In this document: positions 57,565 through 64,000 of the stretch, piece by piece | Numbering within the stretch: the first letter of the stretch is position 1 | Layout of the letters: the number at the start of each line of letters is the position of its first letter | Source of the DNA: Anaspis maculata | Taxonomy: Eukaryota > Arthropoda > Insecta > Coleoptera > Scraptiidae | Direction: 5' to 3' | Assembly (NCBI GenBank): GCA_949128115.1 | Contig: OX421963.1 | Coordinates: forward strand, 39,725,979 to 39,789,978 | Length of the DNA stretch: 64,000 nucleotides | The notes under the pieces: model-generated | Database searches by the model: none | Told to the model about the DNA's origin: nothing | The model's input: only the letters and a program-made list of their open reading frames with translations | Position numbers and translations under genes: made by a program

Positions 57565-58990
57565 TTGCCCAAACCAGATAGTGTCCTTTGGTGGTGCTGC
57601 GGGTCAAAACGCTTGAATAGGTCCAATGATCATCTGTGCCGAAAATAATCGAAATCGTTAGAAGTGCAGAATAATTTGGTGTACCGCTACGACTATAGGT
57701 AGTCTGAATGATCTCGCGCGGTTGCGAAATCTGTATAAACCATACTGAGGAGTCTTTAGAAGGACGAAACATGGAGAATGTTGACCAGATGACATAATTA
57801 TTTGTATGGACAAACTTAATAATAGTTTTATCCTAAGGTGTTGACCGTGGAAATTTGGGGGTAAAGATAGGGAACCTAATTATCACGCGACCGGTCGGCC
57901 GGCGTGAGGGTACCGCATTCTGGCTGAGCGTTTGTTTACTAAATGGCCTTACGGAGTTAGGGAGTGACAGCTGTCGGCATCACGGAAGGCCATAGGCGTC
58001 CGTCTCAACGGGCTCTAGCTGTCAAGAGCGTGTTTATTTTGGATTTAGGTGTACAAATTCGTGTGAGAAGTGGATATGACTTGCCCGATGAGTTTCAAAA
58101 CACGTCTTTTATGCTGCTATATGAATGAAATTTTCATGTATGTTCGGTTGCGGACATCAAGCAACAGCACCGGACCCCGCAAAATTTCTTTTTCTCTCCG
58201 CACATGATAAATTTTGACACATAGCTGAATTTTAGCTCCTCCCATCGGCCCTTAGCAACGGATGATTGCGTAACCCTTGTACAGCCAAAGCTGTCGATAA
58301 TCTAGCAACCCTAGGTAAAGAAACCTCACAGTTCCCTCTAGCAGACACCTGACTCACCACTGGTAGCCCACCGTTTCCCCAAGTCGACAGAAATATGTTA
58401 TTGAATCTTAAAAGTATATGGTTTGATGAAAGAAATCAAATGAACTATGATAATATATCGACTATTTTGGAAATGACGACCACTATGTTTTTTGACATTG
58501 CGTCGCGACGTCATGCGTCGGAACGCGTAGTGCTCCCTCCATATTTGGAAAGTAAGTAATAATGAACAGCCCTACCAAGTTTCATGTATTTATCACAAGA
58601 AAACAAGTTCCTACAGAGTTCAGTAGATGACCACTTGATTTCACCTTTATCTCTTACTATTACCAATTATCTTTGTCAAATGACTGCGCAACTCATTTTT
58701 CACGTGAGAATCGACATCAGCGGATGAAAATCATTTGGAAATGACTACTCACTTGCCATTGTGGGTCTTCATTGGACCATACCAGACCTGGAGCTTCAAA
58801 TTCTGATGATACCCCCACCCCTCCATTCCTGAGGGGCAAATTTGGTGGTGCTGCGGGTCAAAACGCTTGAATAGGTCCAATGATCATCTGTGCCGAAAAT
58901 AATCGAAATCGTTAGAAGTGCAGAACTTGGACGATTTTAGGCCCGTACCGCGACGACTATATATAGTATATTGGAATAGAATATCTGCTG
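57565..58990 (-). repeat. tandem A' monomers
   Basis: Reverse-strand copy of the 47770 monomer. The block GGTGGTGCTGCGGGTCAAAA...ATCGTTAGAAGTGCAGAA occurs at 57594 and again at 58842. Subtracting the 454 bp added by the MITE at 57868, the repeat period is about 794 bp. The unit is therefore able to exist in tandem, not only as palindrome arms. Confidence 0.78.
57868..58313. mobile_element. 446-bp hAT-type MITE
   Basis: Tips TAGGGAACCTAATTATC and GATAATCTAGCAACCCTA are flanked by a perfect 8-bp duplication GGTAAAGA (57860-57867, 58314-58321). The empty site is preserved at about 48410 in the A' monomer. Interior contains GC-rich ACCGGTCGGCCGGCG. No open frame. Confidence 0.9.
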
Positions 58991-60209
58991 GAATTAATTC
59001 AAACAAAAACGATTTTTTTACCATGGCTAGCTTTCAGTTCCCTTTTCAACATATCAAAAGTCCTCAACTCTGGGACAGCTACAAATTAGTATACAGGGTG
59101 AAAGTTTTTTATTTTTCTTTACTTTATTTCTTTCTTGGAAAACCGATGACTGGAAAAAACGGTTTTAGGCTAGTTTGATAGGCCATAGTCTTCCAATAAA
59201 CATATGAAAAATATACTATCCAGCAACTGCTGTGTATCAAGTTACAGGGTGAAAACTATTTTTCATCTTCAATTTTTTTTCTTAGTGGAACTGATCTAGA
59301 TTGAGGTCAGTTCGAGTTCTTTTGCAAGCTTATAATGTCATACTCAACATATGAAAAGGATACATCTCTGCAACTGCTGCTTTTCAATTTACAGGGTGAA
59401 AAGTCATTTTCACGTTTCAATTTTTTTCTTGGTGCATACGGCTCACACAACAATTGCGACTGATTATTCTATCAACTTGAAGTTTCTAGTCAAACATATC
59501 AAAATAATACATTTCTGATACAGCTACGTTTTTTTTTACAAATTTAAATGTTTGGGTATATTCGGGTATATTGCATCAAAAATTCAAAAAATCTTGAAAC
59601 GCAACCAAACAGTTAAATTTGTAAATAAAAACGTAGCTGTAGCAGAAATATATTATTTTGATATGTTTGACTAGAAACTTCAAGTTTACAGAAGAACCAG
59701 TTGCAATTGTTGTGTGAGCCGATTTTATCGAGAAAAAAATTGAAACGTGAAAATGACTTTTCACCCTGTAAATTGAAAAGCAGCAGATGCAGAGATGTGT
59801 CCTTTCCATATGTTCAGATTGACATTATAAGCTTGCAAAAGAACTGGAACCGGTTTCAATCTAGATCAGTTCCACCAAGAAAAAAAAAATGAAGATGAGA
59901 AATAGTTTTCACCCTGTAACTTGATACGCAGCAGTTGCTGGGTGGTATATTTTTTATATGTTTACTGGAAGACTGTGACCTATCAAACTAGCCTAAGACA
60001 GTTTTTTTTGGTCATCAGTTTTTCAAGAAAGAGAGGAAGTAAAGAAAAATAATAGACTTTCACCCTGTATACTGATTTGTAGCAGTCCCAGAGTTGAGGA
60101 CTTTTGATATGTTGAAGAAGAGACTGTAAGCTTGCCATGGTAAAAAAATCGTTTTTGTTTGAATTAATCCCAGCAAAGCACCTATTTTTTTCTATTTCCA
60201 ATACACTAA
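58964..60209. mobile_element. 1.25-kb foldback built of tandem subrepeats
   Basis: The left edge TAGTATATTGGAATAGAA mirrors the right edge near 60190-60209. Each arm contains about four diverged units of roughly 150 bp, each with an ACATAT(C/G)AAAA word, an (A)CTGC...CTG word and TACAGGGTGAAA (59094, 59246, 59391 in the left arm, mirrored as TTTCACCCTGTA on the right). The centre is near 59585. Confidence 0.85.
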
Positions 60210-60604
60210 TAGTTTTAGTCGGAGAAGTGAAAATTGAAATTTAATTTTAAATTTCTGCTGCATAAATCCAACATAATGTTCGCGACGAAATATGCGTAAT
60301 GTAAAATTCGGAAGGTTGCTATTTATCTTCCTTCCTCCAACTTGAGTATGTGGTATGAGGTTGGGTGTATAAAACTTGTGAAATGAAAGCTATGACAGCG
60401 CCGGCCAAGATCTAATTAGGGTAAGAAGTTTAGGGCTGTTGTCATGGATGTGCGACGAATTTTTTTTCAACCGTGGTTGAATTATTTTTCACCTACCTTG
60501 TTTTATATACAAGGTACCTTGCGTCGCCCAAAAGAAAAGAAAATCAAGCTTGCTTATTTTAACTAATTTATTCTTCAAATGTCAGAAAGGATAACGCCAC
60601 TTGA
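60210..60604. other. no gene recognised
   Basis: AT-rich spacer. Confidence 0.35.
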
Positions 60605-60800
60605 CTTTATAGCCCAGGCATATTAGGTTTCAACCCGCAACAAATTCCCACAAAGCTGAAATTTGGTATACGGGCCTTGTAAGACCTAAGAAATAACATA
60701 TCAAAATACTCGGTGAAACACCCTTGTGCGTCATTGATTGTGGGGGAGGGGGCTAAATATCGCCATTTTATATGCGTAAATGACACCCTGTAGCTTATAT
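60605..60800. repeat. inverted partner of 62340-62495
   Basis: CCCAGGCATATTAG, AACCCGCAACAAATTCCC, AAAGCTGAA and ATATCAAAATACTCGG reappear reverse-complemented near 62370-62495. CACCCTGTAG lies at about 60785. These may be the arms of a large foldback that now encloses the exon-like segment at 61635. Confidence 0.6.
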
Positions 60801-61634
60801 AAATGAAAAAAATCATATTTAGATGCCTCAAGGCTTCACAATATTTGCTTGACGTTTGAATTGTTGATAAGTAGTTTGAGTTGCCTGGAAAAAAAAAGGA
60901 GATCGGCAAAATTTATTTTGTTCTTCTCTCAAAAACCTCGAATTGATATCGGCAAGTGTGGTATCGTTTCTAACTAAATCTTGGCATCTGATATCAAATA
61001 TGGTGTTTAAAATTGAATTGAAACACGATTAAATAAGTTTTACTGAAAAAACGACGATTTTTGCCATCTGAAATTGTCGTTTTGTAATTTAGGTTTCCGT
61101 ATGGTTAGAATCATCTCAATTGAGTATTTCCAACAGAATTCATTGTTCTCAACCATTTTATACTGAAAACGATAAAAATTTATAATATAAATATAAGATA
61201 CAGTCAGATACAAGATCAGAAAATTGATCTGTTGTGAAAGTGATTAATATGCCCAATTTTCTCCCGAAAATGCATACAATTTTTGCAGTTCTTTTTTTTT
61301 ACTAATGAATGATGGAGCGGTTCCACTGTTTTTGTGTGTAATACAAAGCGAAGTTCTTTCTCTATCAGAAAATACCAAAAGCTATCGTATCTATCGGGCA
61401 AAAGGAACATAAAATCATCTTTTCTGTAGCCGTTATTCCATTTTCAGAAAAAAAGTAGGTGTAAAACTTGTTTAATAAAAAATTGATGCTCTGACTTTGT
61501 AATATAGATAAGAGTAAGCAATTGATGCTGTTTTTGTCCAAGATAAACATAAATATAGGATTTGTCGGTAATTTTTATTTTTGACAGCTTCAGACAATGA
61601 TGCCCCTATATGAAGAAACCACAATTTTTTGTAG

Positions 61635-61880
61635 AGAATTCATTATTTTCGGGATGAACACTGTGAATATCAACTGTTCACTCATCAGTCTCATCACTTG
61701 GGTCTGTTTCAAAGATGGCAAGAAGAACATATTAACAATGCTCAGCTTTATTGGCCATCACAAAATATTCTTACATGTTTCTCATTCAAAGATCCAGGAG
61801 AGAAATTCCACCTTGCGCGTACTATTCACGCCATCATCAAGCAGAAATGTTTCATGGCTACCGGAGTCCACTCCATATAG
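61635..61880 (+). CDS. candidate terminal exon of an unidentified gene
   Basis: An acceptor-like CAATTTTTTGTAG ends at 61634. The 82-codon frame that follows starts RIHYFRDEHCEYQLF and continues THQSHHLGLFQRWQEEHINN, AQLYWPSQNILTCFSFKDPG, EKFHLARTIHAIIKQKCFMA, then TGVHSI-stop. Residue use is coding-like and quite unlike the low-complexity frames around it. It has no ATG of its own at the 5' end. I do not recognise the family. It may be the last exon of a host gene, or of an autonomous element, since related repeats flank it (60605-60800 and 62340-62495, inverted). Confidence 0.48.
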   Translation, partial: RIHYFRDEHCEYQLFTHQSHHLGLFQRWQEEHINNAQLYWPSQNILTCFSFKDPGEKFHLARTIHAIIKQKCFMATGVHSI

Positions 61881-61929
61881 GCAACAATATACCGTGTTTC
61901 TTTTGAGACCCACCTTATATTGTTAAAAT

Positions 61930-62495
61930 GATTGGTTCGTCCACAGGAACAGTTCAAGAGAAAATTGTGTGGGTGAATTTTTTGACTAGATATTCCAAGC
62001 CCCAAAATCGTAGGAGGCACAGAGGTGTAAGTCCAAATATTTTGATATGTTCTTCCTTAGGGATCATACCAGTTATATATCAATATTCAACTTTGTGCGA
62101 CATTGCTTGAGGCTTTAAATTCTCACATGGTTTTTCCTGAAATATCCGGGCGACAAATTAACACTCAGCCGCCTTTTCCGCAGAACTAACCAATCGGAAG
62201 AGTTGCAAAGACTCCCTCACACACTTAAGCACTAACAACAAATCTCCTTTGTTCATTTGAAACATATCTTATATCGATCGGATACTTCGTTCACTTGCAG
62301 GAACAGATTGGAGAAAGGTATCTCTCTAATTCTTAGAACTTGACCTTTGAGGATGAAAATCAAAGGACGCACGAGGGTGTAAGTCCGAGTATTTTGATAT
62401 GTTGTTCCGTAGGTCCAATACAACATATATACCAAAATTCAGCTTTGAGGGAATTTGTTGCGGGTTAACACAATTTTTCGACTAAAATGCCTGGG
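61930..62495 (+). repeat. two direct repeats, period about 345 bp
   Basis: 61930-62155 and 62275-62495 share CAGGAACAG, GGTGTAAGTCC, TATTTTGATATGTT and GACTAAAATGCC/CCTGAAATATCC-type ends. Diverged. Confidence 0.6.
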
Positions 62496-64000
62496 CTATT
62501 ATGGGTAGGTACCTATACCGATGTTGGAAGGAAAATTTTTATGGCTTGGGTGTACACCTGCTCCAATTCTGTGAAAACAAACTCCAAATGAAAATGAAAA
62601 AGCGCAGAAAATAAAAACAGGTGCTATGGGTGGAAGAGAACATTTTCCTGATGCAACCAGACAGACCTCGTTGCAGGCCCTATTTTTTTTTCATTGTCTA
62701 ATATATGTCTATAGGTAATACATACTTATAGTTTATTGTTCTTTCGTCAAGACACATGAATAAGGAGTAGTATTATTAGTAGTACTCGTAATACAGGGTA
62801 TACTTCGTCAAGTTTTATTTCGTTGATTGTATAACGCTTGTTTTTATTTCGGGTCGGCGCTTATCGCATTTTAGGCAATCGGTCAATTAAACTACGCGAC
62901 GAAATTATTGTCATACTCCAAATTTCAACCTTTTTCAAAACAAGAGAACTCCCGACTGTTTTGAACAATTTTAATTCTGCTTAAAGCATTTGAGAGCTTG
63001 ATTCCCTAGGTATAGCACCGTAATTATGAGAAGATTGATAGATGTCAACTTGAGTTTCTACAGGGTGTTGAAGAAAGTAGTGCAACATTCATAAAGTTTG
63101 ACACACTCCCATTTGAAATAAAACTGTTTCTTTTGAATTTCAACATCAATGGCATGTAGCTAAAGTTCATATCTCGAAATGGTTTTTGATTTATCTCTCT
63201 ATCTCTTTTATTTACAGGGTGGTATTGAAAAGACGACTTTTTGGTCTTCTGGTGATAACATTTTCTCTTCTTTACCAATTTTCTGAACCCAGGGTTCATA
63301 TTGGAGCCGAAGCCTTAGGTAAGAAAACCCAATGAATATAATCGACTCAAGACCAACATTCAGAATAGTACAAGAAAGATAGATTTCAACCTCGGAAAAA
63401 ATATGGACGTCCTGAAAATTTGATATTTTGTTCAGAATTGAGTGCTCTACAACATATCCAAAATCGCCAAAAATCGCACTCGGGGGTTTTGAGTTATTGG
63501 AGGGGGAGTAAAAAATTGCTGGTAAAAATGGAGGGGATGGAACTCGTCAACCCATTGGATGCGAATACATTATAGTTCGACGTATCATATCCCATTGATA
63601 CCATTTTAGCACAAAAAGTGTCCATCATTGTTGAAGGGGAGTAGTGGGGGGGGCGAAGCTTTGCTAGGTGGTCCATTTTGTTTTTATGGCCATGTAGAAC
63701 CGATCACGACAAGTTTGGTATCTTTTCCGACTAAATTCAATCTCCTGAACTCGTATCCGATGTGCAAATTCGGATGAATACAAGTTTGAACAAGTTAACT
63801 TGAGAAAACTTGTTTTTTCTTTGACAATTTTGACGATTTTTTTTTGTACTGTTGGAGGTGTTCATTTCCAGAAAATTTTTAGGGACCATTGAATTGAAGT
63901 GTATTTTCCTCAAAAATCATCCATTCGAAGTATAATTTTGTTTATCGAGTTTAAAAAATCGATTTGAACCTGAGCCGGCGCGGCGCGTCGTCTACTATTG
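62496..64000. other. no gene; one solo foldback arm at 63060-63240
   Basis: CTACAGGGTGTTGAAGAAAG...GGTTTTTGATTTATCTC, then TTTATTTACAGGGTGGTATTG, matches the arm near 42205-42345 and the inner edge at 5430. A G-run rich patch lies near 63490-63660. No gene supported. Confidence 0.45.

Noticed and set aside
1..64000. CRISPR array, prokaryotic operon or prophage
   Set aside because: No regularly spaced short repeats with unique spacers, no dense tandem genes, and introns plus poly(A) LINEs mark the DNA as eukaryotic.

Overview
The window looks like nuclear DNA of an arthropod, most likely an insect. It is AT-rich, almost gene-free and packed with transposable elements, and it is peppered with the GTACCTA/TACCTAC words common in hemipteran and lepidopteran genomes. 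There is no bacterial operon structure. Species assignment is a guess. No complete host gene is visible. Three open segments look like exons or exon pairs of unidentified genes (25374-25845 minus, 49923-50140 plus, 61635-61880 plus).

The dominant architecture is the foldback: non-coding elements of about 0.6-1.6 kb whose two halves are diverged reverse complements. They lie at 1368-2250, 2942-4021, 5108-6636, 7046-8565, 12206-13286, 20068-21013, 21690-22755, 22763-24224, 30268-31830, 38267-38862, 39120-40160, 55185-56645 and 58964-60209. Most carry CAGGGTG/CACCCTG at an edge and, where both ends survive, a TA duplication. Because each palindrome holds its own reference copy in the opposite arm, later insertions can be read to the base: hAT-type MITEs with 8-bp duplications (7308-7818, 57868-58313) and Harbinger-type MITEs with TAA duplications (23307-23445, 39231-39357). 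The ~510-bp hAT-type MITE also occurs outside a foldback (42587-43095).

Other elements, left to right: a tRNA-derived SINE with a 15-bp duplication (215-508); a LINE remnant (6640-8800) hit by two TAA-type elements; a decayed Gypsy integrase (9706-10790); a deletion-derivative LINE on the minus strand (11449-14426) interrupted by a foldback; a 5'-truncated LINE with an intact reverse transcriptase and poly(A) tail (15118-17846); an LTR-like end with a primer-binding site (about 19024-19934); a hAT element (32018-32793); an internally deleted Gypsy element with 39-bp terminal repeats (51717-54200); and a LINE tail (46601-47485).

Two loci stand out. At 33107-36989, two inverted arms of about 1 kb enclose two broken, tandem copies of an intron-containing gene. 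Its order of motifs (a GFHAFSGCDTTS core, a tryptophan-rich stretch, a Cys-rich tail) matches a widespread but uncharacterised metazoan protein family that I would place near the FEN1/XPG or PIN nucleases. At 45591-49752 there is a composite palindrome of the form A-B-A'-B(rc)-A(rc), whose ~0.8 kb A monomer recurs in tandem at 57565-58990. Both loci, and a solo arm at 26960-27178, share a terminal word GCAGCACC followed by a C/G-run block, which suggests one previously unnamed superfamily.
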